5,077 nt of DNA from Bacteriovoracaceae bacterium (GTDB lineage Bacteria > Bdellovibrionota > UBA1018): positions 3,922 to 8,998 of the forward strand of contig JAHFAB010000056.1 in the NCBI GenBank assembly GCA_023250795.1, in the 5' to 3' direction. Each line of letters begins with the position of its first letter. Positions within the stretch are counted from its first letter, which is position 1. A program made the position numbers and the translations under genes. Positions 1-5,077 of this stretch are shown piece by piece. Below the pieces are notes generated by a model. That model was not told the DNA's origin, made no database searches, and worked only from the letters and a program-made list of their open reading frames with translations.

Positions 1-59
1 CAATTAACCCCTTGCTTGTCGCTGGTTGCGTTAGCCCCCGGCACTGTGCATTCTCGGAA

Positions 60-293
60 CTATAAAATCGGCCTTGGGCGACTTTGTGATGCTTGATGGC
101 AAGTCTGAAGATTCCAAACTGCTTTTTTCAAGAAAGGCACCGTTGTTCGCGTCTGCACACCGACTTTGGTATCTGCGGGAGAAAACACACTGCGAGGCCC
201 CCGGGTAGATACGAAAAGAGACGAAGTAATAGCAGACGACGTGATGATCAGTTTTTTTAAGAAGGCTTTGGTATGAGAATGAAAGGAGCCCAT
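60..293 (-). CDS. Doubtful 77-residue hypothetical ORF
   Basis: This is an open frame from ATG (293) to TAG (60), encoding 77 residues I do not recognise. The N-terminus is basic (AFLKK at about residues 11-15), followed by a short, weakly hydrophobic Ser/Thr-rich stretch (LIITSSAITSSLFV, about 16-29). This could be a poor signal peptide, but no clear cleavage site or lipobox follows. A second FLKK (about residues 53-56) comes from the T-run direct repeat in the DNA. The bases just before the ATG are GGGGGA with no spacer, so ribosome binding is poor. A second frame on the same strand (306-31, 91 residues) overlaps it and is equally unconvincing. It would be divergent from the gene at 357. 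It may simply be a chance open frame in GC-richer DNA. Confidence 0.15.
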   Translation of the reverse strand: MGSFHSHTKAFLKKLIITSSAITSSLFVSTRGPRSVFSPADTKVGVQTRTTVPFLKKAVWNLQTCHQASQSRPRPIL

Positions 294-300
294 TCCCCCG

Positions 301-313
301 TTGCATCTTGCAT
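301..313. repeat. Short tandem TTGCAT repeat upstream of the 357 gene
   Basis: TTGCAT occurs twice, at 301-306 and 308-313, separated by one base. Both copies resemble a -35 element, and AT-rich DNA (TTAATAAAAG, 320-329) follows at about the -10 distance. However, no hexamer there fits TATAAT well at the preferred 16-18 nt spacing. It is a candidate promoter or binding site for the gene at 357 and nothing stronger. Confidence 0.25.
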
Positions 314-342
314 GTTACCTTAATAAAAGAACTTACTTGATC

Positions 343-348
343 AAGGGA
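343..348 (+). promoter_or_regulatory. Ribosome binding site of the 115-residue membrane protein
   Basis: AAGGGA lies 8 nt before the ATG at 357. A nearer out-of-frame ATG at 349-351 is too close to this site to be used, so the site supports the 357 start. Confidence 0.6.
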
Positions 349-356
349 ATGAATAA

Positions 357-704
357 ATGGAAGACGAAAATCGTTTTAAAAAACTTGAGCTTCGTCCAGG
401 TGTACTACCGGCATCAGACGAAAGAGTAGAAGAGAAAAGCCGCAAGGAACAACTTCGCGAGCTAGATCATAAGAATAGCTTCGACCAAGTAGTAGATCGG
501 GCATTAGATCAGGAACAACAAAATACCACCGCTTTCAACAAGAAGGCAAAAATATTAATTATCGCCATCTGTGCTGTAAGTGTTGTTCTATTTTTAGCTG
601 AGCATCATGTTCTCGGATTTGATGGAATAGTGGAATTCGCTTTTAAAATTTGTGTCTATGCTGTGTTTCCGATTGCACTTCTCCGCTGGGTACTTGGAAA
701 ATAG
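357..704 (+). CDS. Unknown small two-TM membrane protein
   Basis: This gene encodes 115 residues and I do not recognise the family. Residues 1-64 are hydrophilic and highly charged, with many Glu, Asp, Lys and Arg (for example EEKSRKEQLRELD at about 25-37), and probably form a helix or coiled coil on the cytosolic side. Two hydrophobic segments follow, about 65-81 (ILIIAICAVSVVLFLAE) and about 91-112, joined by a short loop, and the protein ends just after the second with RWVLGK. Lys62, Lys64 and Arg110 flank the membrane segments, which by the positive-inside rule suggests both termini are cytosolic. The start is supported by AAGGGA 8 nt upstream. The gene stands alone on its strand and converges on the rhomboid gene with 14 bp between stop codons. 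That the segments are membrane helices is inferred from hydrophobicity only; no function can be assigned. Confidence 0.75.
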   Translation: MEDENRFKKLELRPGVLPASDERVEEKSRKEQLRELDHKNSFDQVVDRALDQEQQNTTAFNKKAKILIIAICAVSVVLFLAEHHVLGFDGIVEFAFKICVYAVFPIALLRWVLGK

Positions 705-718
705 AGTTGAAAAAAGAC

Positions 719-1828
719 TCACAGCACCTTCGTCATTAGTGCCCCCATCAGAAAGCCAAACCAAGGTGCAGTTCCGTAGGATAGGCAATACCCTCCAAAG
801 TTGGCTTGGATCTGAGAAATCTGCATGATCAATAGCGTCCCAAACCCAAGTGGAAGTATGGGCCGAAACTTCAAGTTTTTGGGTCGTTCCCCTGTAAACC
901 AAGCGAGAGCGTAAAAACCCAGGACTCCGGCAATGCCACTCATAGAGCCAATAAGATAATCCTTGGCACCAAATGAATTAAGCTGGGTCGCAGCTACAAA
1001 ACCAGTTGTTGTAGAAACTAGTACGAGAGTCAGGAATCTTGAAGATCCAAGATATCGTTCGACTTGTACTCCAAAAAGGTTGAGTAGCACCAGCGCAAGG
1101 ATCAATGGAAATAATGAAAGATGAAAGAAAAATGCAGAAGCTATATGGAAGATTCTTGAAAAGTCACCCGAAAATGGAGCAAACCCCATCCACACGCCTT
1201 TTTCAAATTGGCGCACTGTGCGCTGATTATAGACGTAATATGTTGTGTGATGATAACGCCTCCCCCGAATAAGAAAGTTTTCAGTATTTGGAGAAAGCTC
1301 TGGCAGATCAAGAGACGGAGTAGAAATCGGGAGTATAAAAAGCATGACCATCAAAGCAGTAAGAAAATAGGTCACAGGAGCAAATGTTTTAGCTTCAGAA
1401 TTATTTTTTAAAGAAGGGACTAAAGACTGAAGTATGCCCCAACGCCGCTTTACTTTTTCAGCAGCAGCAAGTGCAAACTCATTTAAAATAGCATTAATTT
1501 CTTTATCTGGAATTTCATTTTCTCCATTTGGAGTCTTCAGCATTGGATCTGCCTCGAAATCTTCGATCCAAAAAACTTGGCAGTTAAGACAAGCATGGTG
1601 TTGCAAAATTGTTTTCATAGTTTTTCTACACTTTGGACAACGAAACTTGGAAGGCGATGTTTCCCCTCGTGCAATTTTGAGCAACTTAAGAACATAAAGT
1701 TGATTTGCTTGATGTAAAAGAAGACCGAAATCAATACCTCGACCGCCACACTTGGGGCAGAATCCGTATTTGAGCGAATTTACCCCTTTTGGGGTTTCCA
1801 GATCTTGAGAGCATTTTGGACAACGCAT
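719..1828 (-). CDS. Zinc-ribbon rhomboid-family protein, probable pseudoprotease
   Basis: The protein has 369 residues. Two zinc ribbons come first: C3/C6 with C24/C27 (CPKC...CPKCGG, zf-TFIIB-like) and C64/C67 with C80/C83. A linker of about 60 residues precedes a rhomboid membrane core (about 150-369). Its best landmarks are VERYLGSSRF (about 256-265, matching the VEKRLGS region of E. coli GlpG) and SMSGIAGVLG (295-304, the GxSG serine motif of TM4). Rhomboids are intramembrane serine proteases using a Ser-His dyad. Here Ser297 is kept, but the TM6 histidine, normally in an AH.xG context, is replaced: the sequence reads APWFGFLMGAL (354-364), with Pro355 at the His position, and there is no His anywhere after residue 236. 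The TM2 HxxxN motif is also not conserved by ungapped alignment. The fold call is therefore firm, the protease activity doubtful. It is last in the cluster, 39 nt after the radical SAM gene. Confidence 0.85.
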   Translation of the reverse strand: MRCPKCSQDLETPKGVNSLKYGFCPKCGGRGIDFGLLLHQANQLYVLKLLKIARGETSPSKFRCPKCRKTMKTILQHHACLNCQVFWIEDFEADPMLKTPNGENEIPDKEINAILNEFALAAAEKVKRRWGILQSLVPSLKNNSEAKTFAPVTYFLTALMVMLFILPISTPSLDLPELSPNTENFLIRGRRYHHTTYYVYNQRTVRQFEKGVWMGFAPFSGDFSRIFHIASAFFFHLSLFPLILALVLLNLFGVQVERYLGSSRFLTLVLVSTTTGFVAATQLNSFGAKDYLIGSMSGIAGVLGFYALAWFTGERPKNLKFRPILPLGFGTLLIMQISQIQANFGGYCLSYGTAPWFGFLMGALMTKVL

Positions 1829-1834
1829 AAAACC

Positions 1835-1840
1835 ATTATA
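1835..1840 (-). promoter_or_regulatory. Candidate -10 element for a leaderless rhomboid transcript
   Basis: The minus strand reads TATAAT, a perfect sigma-70 -10 hexamer, ending 6 nt before the rhomboid ATG, so transcription would begin at or next to the start codon. No Shine-Dalgarno sequence is visible between the radical SAM stop and this ATG. The region 16-18 nt upstream (around TTCGGT) matches the -35 consensus poorly. TATAAT can also occur by chance in AT-rich DNA, so this is a candidate only. Confidence 0.35.
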
Positions 1841-1855
1841 ACTCGACTCAACTTT

Positions 1856-1868
1856 AGACCGAAAGTCT
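1856..1868 (-). other. Small hairpin between the radical SAM and rhomboid genes
   Basis: AGAC and GTCT are complementary arms around a TTTCG loop, immediately after the radical SAM stop codon. The stem is only 4 bp and no T-run follows, so it is not a terminator. It could slightly affect coupling or mRNA stability, or be chance. Confidence 0.25.
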
Positions 1869-2809
1869 TAGTCGTGCGGTACGAAATTATTAAGAATCGA
1901 AATATGAGCACCCTTTTCGGCGAATCCGAAGAGTGTGGTCTCGATCTGAGCACTCTCTTGTATGGGAAGGGGTATACGTACATGGCGCACAAGAACTCCA
2001 TGGCTCACCGTTCCATCAACTCCGACCGAAAACCGCCCAGTCTGCCGCAACATTTCATGGATTGCTTCAGTAGCTATTTCAAAATAATTTCGTGCGCTGG
2101 CTTTAATACCCCATTCTGAACAAGGGCCAAACTTGAAATCCGGAAGGTAAACATCAATCAACTCAGAAAAACGCTGGAGCTGTTCCACGGTTTCATAACC
2201 AGACGATTTAAAAATTATCGGGATTGGATAATTCGTTTCTTTTAGCGCGTGAAGCACAGAAAGAAGTATAGGAATGTGGACAGTAGGAGATAAGAGCTGA
2301 AGATTATGGGCGCCTCGCTTGGCAAGATCCCATGCTAGTGTGAAAAGCTCTTGCTGACTAAAAGGTGTTCCTCCCGCAACCATTTCCGGATTATGACAGG
2401 AAGGGCATTTGAGCGGGCAACCTCCTAGCATGATAACGCCAGAACCGCGTTCACCCGAAACAACTGCTTCATCACCAAGGCTTAATCCAGAGGTGCTTAC
2501 GCGAAGCTGCCAGTCTCCGCAGCGAGGATGTGCTTTCTCAGTCCGATCAAAGCCACAAGCTTTCGAGCAAAGGTTGCAAGTACGGTATTCTTCCTTCAAC
2601 GAATCAATCTCCGTGAATTTTGGTGCGTTTTTAAGATAAACAGTGGAGTTTGTAGATTCAATAAATCGAAAGGCAATATCCGATGCTGGTTTCGTCAAAC
2701 CCCTTAAATCATCCCAGAAAAAACTCACATGGACTCGACCATCCGGATCGATCACGATGTCACTTTGTTGAGGTATCTTTGATGTGCCTAGTTTTTGTGG
2801 CGGATTCAT
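1868..2809 (-). CDS. Radical SAM protein, PflX/COG1313-like
   Basis: The protein has 313 residues. The radical SAM motif CX3CX2C is C131/C135/C138 (CPLKCPSC), which would bind a 4Fe-4S cluster that cleaves S-adenosylmethionine. It is preceded by the signature of the PflX (COG1313) group: CNLCSKACGFDR (78-89) with C78, C81, C85, then RCG with C97, then SGERGSG (118-124). Family members are often annotated as pyruvate formate-lyase activase-like, but their substrate is not established. Two oddities: about 77 residues precede the first Cys, including IDPDGRVHV (20-28), and the C-terminus stops just after ILNNFVPHD, where I would expect relatives to continue. AAGGA with a 5-nt spacer supports this start despite a 50-nt overlap with the upstream DUF2997 gene. 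The TAA stop is followed in frame by the rhomboid gene. No glycyl radical enzyme is visible in the window. Confidence 0.88.
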   Translation of the reverse strand: MNPPQKLGTSKIPQQSDIVIDPDGRVHVSFFWDDLRGLTKPASDIAFRFIESTNSTVYLKNAPKFTEIDSLKEEYRTCNLCSKACGFDRTEKAHPRCGDWQLRVSTSGLSLGDEAVVSGERGSGVIMLGGCPLKCPSCHNPEMVAGGTPFSQQELFTLAWDLAKRGAHNLQLLSPTVHIPILLSVLHALKETNYPIPIIFKSSGYETVEQLQRFSELIDVYLPDFKFGPCSEWGIKASARNYFEIATEAIHEMLRQTGRFSVGVDGTVSHGVLVRHVRIPLPIQESAQIETTLFGFAEKGAHISILNNFVPHD

Positions 2810-2966
2810 AATATTCCTTGGTTCTGGCCCGTGATTTGACTAAACCGACGGATTTTTCGACGGATTTGAGTTCTTCCTCGCATTCAGCACTTTTAAATCC
2901 ACGGGTTTCTAGAGTCACCATACCATCAGGAGCAATGGTGACGTGCACTTCCTTTTTTATTGCCAT
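2760..2966 (-). CDS. DUF2997 family small protein
   Basis: This is a 68-residue protein. It fits the DUF2997 pattern as I know it: a short beta-hairpin-like start (EVHVTIAPDGMVTLETRGF, about 6-24), a conserved single Cys (C29 in SAEC), a Glu/Lys-rich helix (about 30-42), and a terminal KEYYE motif (about 50-54). The last 14 residues after KEYYE are polar and basic, and fall where the gene overlaps the radical SAM start by 50 nt, so they may be a by-product of that overlap. The ATG overlaps the end of the DUF1257 gene by 10 nt. The only upstream ribosome site is a weak GGTGG, so translation is probably coupled. In cyanobacteria DUF2997 is typically found beside DUF1257, as here. The biochemical function of the family is unknown; an adaptor or partner of the AAA+ ATPase is inference. 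Confidence 0.82.
   Translation of the reverse strand: MAIKKEVHVTIAPDGMVTLETRGFKSAECEEELKSVEKSVGLVKSRARTKEYYESATKTRHIKDTSTK
2810..2819 (-). promoter_or_regulatory. Ribosome binding site inside the DUF2997 gene
   Basis: The minus strand reads AAGGA at 2819-2815, then 5 nt, then the radical SAM ATG. The site is inside the DUF2997 coding sequence. It decides the radical SAM start and shows that the 50-nt overlap is real rather than an over-extended start call. Confidence 0.6.
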
Positions 2967-3403
2967 TTTTGTACCACCAGTCGAATCGCGCCGTTCGGAA
3001 GTTTTTCTTCTTTAACGTTCTGGTAGCCTTTCCTCTTGAGGTCACTCAGGATTTGAATTCGTGCATACGCTTGTCGGATCTTGTCGACCGTCTTTTTTGC
3101 CGTTTTGCTATTCTTATCTTCAAATACGAATTCAAGTGGCTGCTCTTGAACTCCCTCGGGGCCATCTTTGGGAGGCTGTGCTTTTATTCCGATACGGTCG
3201 CCATGAGTATTTTGCAGAACAAGATCGACTGGAATTTTATTCCCCACGCAATCGATGATTTCTTTGTCTTGTTTGACTTTTATTGAATCCTCATTGCTCA
3301 AAGAGGTTGCCTGTTCTGCTACGACTGCAGCCATTGCTTGGATCACTGCTAGAAGTTTCGGAATTGTGAAAATCGCGACGATACATTCGACGGAACAACT
3401 CAT
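2957..3403 (-). CDS. DUF1257 (Ycf35-like) protein
   Basis: The protein has 148 residues. The C-terminal third carries the clearest family match: IRQAYARIQ (about 109-117), then LKRKGYQ (122-128), then LPNGAIRLVVQKW (135-147), which follow the Ya...v...l.k.Gf....dGsi.l.v.rw pattern of DUF1257/Ycf35. The N-terminus ([12 protein letters not shown]) is unlike the MSHF-type opening common in cyanobacterial members, and contains a C3/C7 pair. The middle (about 38-100) is charged and poorly conserved by eye. No signal peptide is convincing, although residues 8-28 are hydrophobic. Ycf35 is an uncharacterised plastid and cyanobacterial protein family. The ATG overlaps the AAA+ stop codon as ATGA, and AAGGAA lies 7 nt upstream within the AAA+ gene, so the two are translationally coupled. 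It is probably a cytosolic partner of the ATPase, by context only. Confidence 0.8.
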   Translation of the reverse strand: MSCSVECIVAIFTIPKLLAVIQAMAAVVAEQATSLSNEDSIKVKQDKEIIDCVGNKIPVDLVLQNTHGDRIGIKAQPPKDGPEGVQEQPLEFVFEDKNSKTAKKTVDKIRQAYARIQILSDLKRKGYQNVKEEKLPNGAIRLVVQKWQ

Positions 3404-5016
3404 GAAGCTATTCCTTTTTTGCTAATTCCTTTAACTTCGAGATGGGTTACTTGATTGCCAGCTTGTGTTGGTTGACTTTCGGCAAATCGTGCTCGAGTTA
3501 TAGCCCATGCACGCAATTTTTTTAATTCTTCGGCATAGACTTTCGAGAGAGGGATTGTATCTTTAGCTACGCGTAGAAGATCTTCAGTCTTTAGATCCCT
3601 TCGTTCATGAAATGACAAAAACAGGGCCTCCATAATGCAATGTTCAAGTTCTGCTCCAGAAAACTCTTCGGTCACCCCGAGTAACTGATCAAGATCAAAT
3701 TTCTCTGGACGACGGCCTCTTTTTATCAAATGAATCGAGAGAATCTCTTTTCGTCCTGTGGGACTGGGTAAATCTGTGAAAAAAATTTCATCGAATCGAC
3801 CCCGCCGCAATAGTTCGGGCGGCAGACTTGAAATTGAGTTTGCAGTGGCAACTACAAAAACATTGGCTTCTTTTTCTTGCATCCAGGTGAGTAGTGTGCC
3901 GAACACTCGTGCAGCGGTCCCAGAATCAGAGTTACCATTGCTATTTCCTGATAGTCCCTTCTCTATTTCGTCAATCCATAAAATCGCGGGAGCTATACTT
4001 TCTGCAACCTTTATTGCTTTTCTCATATTCTCTTCTGAACTACCAACAAGACCTGAGAATATCCTACCAAGATCCATCCTAAGTAGTGGCATTCGCCAAT
4101 AATTTGCGATTGCTTTAGCTGTCAGACTTTTTCCACAACCAGGAACCCCTAATAAAAGGACTCCCTTCGGAATGGGAAGTCCGAATTTTGCAGCTTCTGA
4201 TGTAAAAGCCTTACCACGAATCTTGAGCCATTCTTTCAGTCGATCTAAGCCACCCACATCTTGCATTTTTGATTGAGAGGGGAAAAACTCAAGAATGCCA
4301 GACTTACGAATAATCTGTTCTTTCTCTCGAAGTACAAGATCAATATCACGCTGATCAAGTACGGCATCTCTCACAACTGCCTTTGCAAAAACATTTTCGG
4401 CCTCTGATAATGTCAATCCCTGCGCAGCTTTCACCATGATCTGAATGTCAGCACTTGTAAGTTGCACAAGTTTTGGATCTTTCTTTTGTAACGTTGCACA
4501 GACTGATTGTAGAAGAAATAGCAATTCATTGGTACTAGGAAGAGGGATATCAATGAGAGTCACTTCCTTTTCAAGTTCTGGAGGAAGGTTCAATCGTGGA
4601 GACACAATCGCGATTGTCTTAAATGAATTTTTTAGAGCGGAAGCTGTATCTCGAACCAACCGGACAACATGTGGATCATCCAAAAAGGGATGGAAATCTT
4701 TCAGAAGAAAAAGTGCTGGTGACTTTTCCTTTCGAATCTCCTTCAGCAATTCAATTGGATCATTCAGACGAGACTCTGCTCCGTCATTCGCAACTACATT
4801 TCCGTAACCAGAACGCTGAACCAATCCTTGAGTTGCAGTCCAAACGAAGAGCTTTTTGCTATGGGAGTTGGCTAAGTCCAATATGAATTTTTCAACACGA
4901 GACTCCTCATAGGTGAGAAGATAGAGGATAGGATACCGTGCTCGAATTAAAATATCTATTTCTCGAAACACCGCTGACGCATCGCATTGTTCAGTTTTAT
5001 TGAGCTGTTCTGTCAT
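3400..5016 (-). CDS. Ycf46-type AAA+ ATPase
   Basis: This protein has 538 residues. The N-terminal domain (about 15-215) opens with [20 protein letters not shown], close to the Ycf46 pattern of a short helix followed by a YP.iYL.T.EE stretch. The AAA+ module (about 250-470) has Walker A GVPGCGKS (290-297), Walker B ILWIDE (345-350), sensor 1 Asn393 in ATAN, arginine fingers in [10 protein letters not shown] (R404, R405, R407), and FSGAELE (452-458) as the sensor-2 helix. The run [15 protein letters not shown] (364-378), IEKG after Walker B and DEIFFTDLP (409-417) are specific Ycf46-type features. All catalytic residues look intact, so it should be an active, probably hexameric, cytosolic ATPase. 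In cyanobacteria Ycf46 (Slr0374) has been linked to CO2 use, a role unlikely to apply here. It heads the cluster, overlapping DUF1257 by 4 nt. The start has GGGGAG 3 nt upstream, which is a tight spacing. Confidence 0.93.
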   Translation of the reverse strand: MTEQLNKTEQCDASAVFREIDILIRARYPILYLLTYEESRVEKFILDLANSHSKKLFVWTATQGLVQRSGYGNVVANDGAESRLNDPIELLKEIRKEKSPALFLLKDFHPFLDDPHVVRLVRDTASALKNSFKTIAIVSPRLNLPPELEKEVTLIDIPLPSTNELLFLLQSVCATLQKKDPKLVQLTSADIQIMVKAAQGLTLSEAENVFAKAVVRDAVLDQRDIDLVLREKEQIIRKSGILEFFPSQSKMQDVGGLDRLKEWLKIRGKAFTSEAAKFGLPIPKGVLLLGVPGCGKSLTAKAIANYWRMPLLRMDLGRIFSGLVGSSEENMRKAIKVAESIAPAILWIDEIEKGLSGNSNGNSDSGTAARVFGTLLTWMQEKEANVFVVATANSISSLPPELLRRGRFDEIFFTDLPSPTGRKEILSIHLIKRGRRPEKFDLDQLLGVTEEFSGAELEHCIMEALFLSFHERRDLKTEDLLRVAKDTIPLSKVYAEELKKLRAWAITRARFAESQPTQAGNQVTHLEVKGISKKGIAS

Positions 5017-5074
5017 CTTCTCCCCAAATCAGAAGTATAAAAGTCAATTATCTCATGTTGCTAGAGGAAAATCT
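5017..5074. promoter_or_regulatory. Divergent promoter region of the AAA+ operon and an adjacent gene
   Basis: 58 bases separate the AAA+ start (minus) from a probable plus-strand start at 5075. On the minus strand TATACT (5039-5034) is a good -10 hexamer about 18 nt before the AAA+ ATG; a convincing -35 at the right distance is lacking. TATAAA (5036-5041) on the plus strand overlaps it. The two directions may share one AT-rich element. This is position-based inference. Confidence 0.4.
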
Positions 5075-5077
5075 ATG
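5064..5077 (+). CDS. Probable divergent gene, first codon only
   Basis: The last bases read AGAGGAAAATCTATG. AGGA lies at 5065-5068, 6 nt before an ATG at 5075-5077, a well-placed ribosome binding site and start. Only the start codon is inside the window, so the product is unknown. It would be transcribed away from the AAA+ operon. Confidence 0.45.

Larger units (their letters stand above)
1..340. other. Leader region without a defensible gene
   Basis: About 340 bases precede the first supportable gene. The first 300 bases count to roughly 49% GC by hand, against about 42% in the neighbouring gene. Two minus-strand frames stay open here (306-31 and 293-60) and overlap each other in different frames, so at most one is real. 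Plus-strand frame 1 is open from the window edge to a TGA at 94-96 but shows no start and no recognisable protein, so it could be the tail of an upstream gene or noise. Short repeats are visible: CCCCCGG at 35-41 and 198-204, and a T-run followed by AAGAA(A)GGC at 123-138 and 252-266. I see no tRNA, rRNA, riboswitch or clear terminator. Confidence 0.5.

Noticed and set aside
31..306. 91-residue minus-strand open frame overlapping the 77-residue frame
   Set aside because: It has no recognisable domain, no good ribosome site, irregular Cys/Ser/Arg-rich composition, and conflicts with another open frame; probably chance.
700..760. Terminator between the converging genes
   Set aside because: The minus strand has T6 at 715-710, and GGCACT/GGTGCT could form a weak stem before it, but the stem needs wobble pairs and is about 7 nt from the T-run. 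The plus strand has no T-run. Not convincing.
1805..2119. 104-residue plus-strand open frame across the radical SAM/rhomboid junction
   Set aside because: It lies antisense to two well-supported genes and shows no protein family features.
2390..2420. CPSCH in the radical SAM protein as a c-type heme motif (CXXCH)
   Set aside because: These cysteines are the second and third of the radical SAM CX3CX2C motif, the following His is incidental, and the protein has no export signal.
1868..2809. Canonical pyruvate formate-lyase activating enzyme (PflA)
   Set aside because: The CNLC...C...RCG and SGERGSG signature belongs to the PflX/COG1313 group, and no formate lyase or other glycyl radical enzyme is next to it.
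4445..4886. Plus-strand open frames of 120 and 87 residues inside the AAA+ gene
   Set aside because: They are antisense shadows of the conserved ATPase frame, with low-complexity Ser/Arg/Phe composition.
3400..5016. FtsH-like membrane protease
   Set aside because: The arginine-finger and FSGAELE regions resemble FtsH, but there are no membrane segments and no HEXXH zinc protease motif; the Ycf46-type N-terminal domain and DSGT..RVFGT run fit better.

Overview
The window looks like one end of a conserved housekeeping or stress operon from an AT-leaning bacterium (about 40-42% GC in the coding parts sampled by hand, about 49% in the first 300 bases). Nothing shows a plasmid, phage, transposon or CRISPR context. 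The organism is not identifiable from sequence alone. The Ycf46/DUF1257/DUF2997 set is best known from cyanobacteria and plastids. Nothing photosynthetic is seen here, and the added radical-SAM and zinc-ribbon rhomboid genes make a non-photosynthetic Gram-negative (for example a Bdellovibrio- or Myxococcus-like lineage) a reasonable guess. That guess is inference only.

Layout. Positions 1-340 hold no gene I can defend: two overlapping minus-strand open frames and some short repeats. At 357-704 (+) is a 115-residue unknown protein with a charged N-terminal half and two predicted C-terminal membrane segments. It converges, with only 14 bp between, on a minus-strand cluster that fills the rest of the window. 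In transcription order the cluster is: a Ycf46-type AAA+ ATPase (5016-3400), a DUF1257/Ycf35-like protein (3403-2957), a DUF2997 protein (2966-2760), a radical SAM protein of the PflX/COG1313 type (2809-1868), and a rhomboid-family membrane protein with two N-terminal zinc ribbons (1828-719). The first four genes overlap each other by 4, 10 and 50 nt, which indicates tight translational coupling. The fifth follows after 39 nt, in the same reading frame as the radical SAM gene, and has a perfect TATAAT but no visible ribosome binding site in front of it. At 5075-5077 a probable divergent plus-strand gene begins, so the operon promoter must lie in the 58 bp at 5017-5074 or further out.

How the genes may work together (inference). 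The AAA+ motor and the two small DUF proteins are the recurring core; they probably act together as an ATP-driven remodeler with small adaptors. The radical SAM enzyme brings an iron-sulfur, radical-based modification step. The rhomboid has kept the catalytic serine but lacks the catalytic histidine, so it looks like a membrane pseudoprotease whose zinc ribbons face the cytosol. The most interesting reading is an undescribed remodeling and modification pathway acting on a protein client, with a membrane-anchored non-proteolytic rhomboid as receptor or chaperone.
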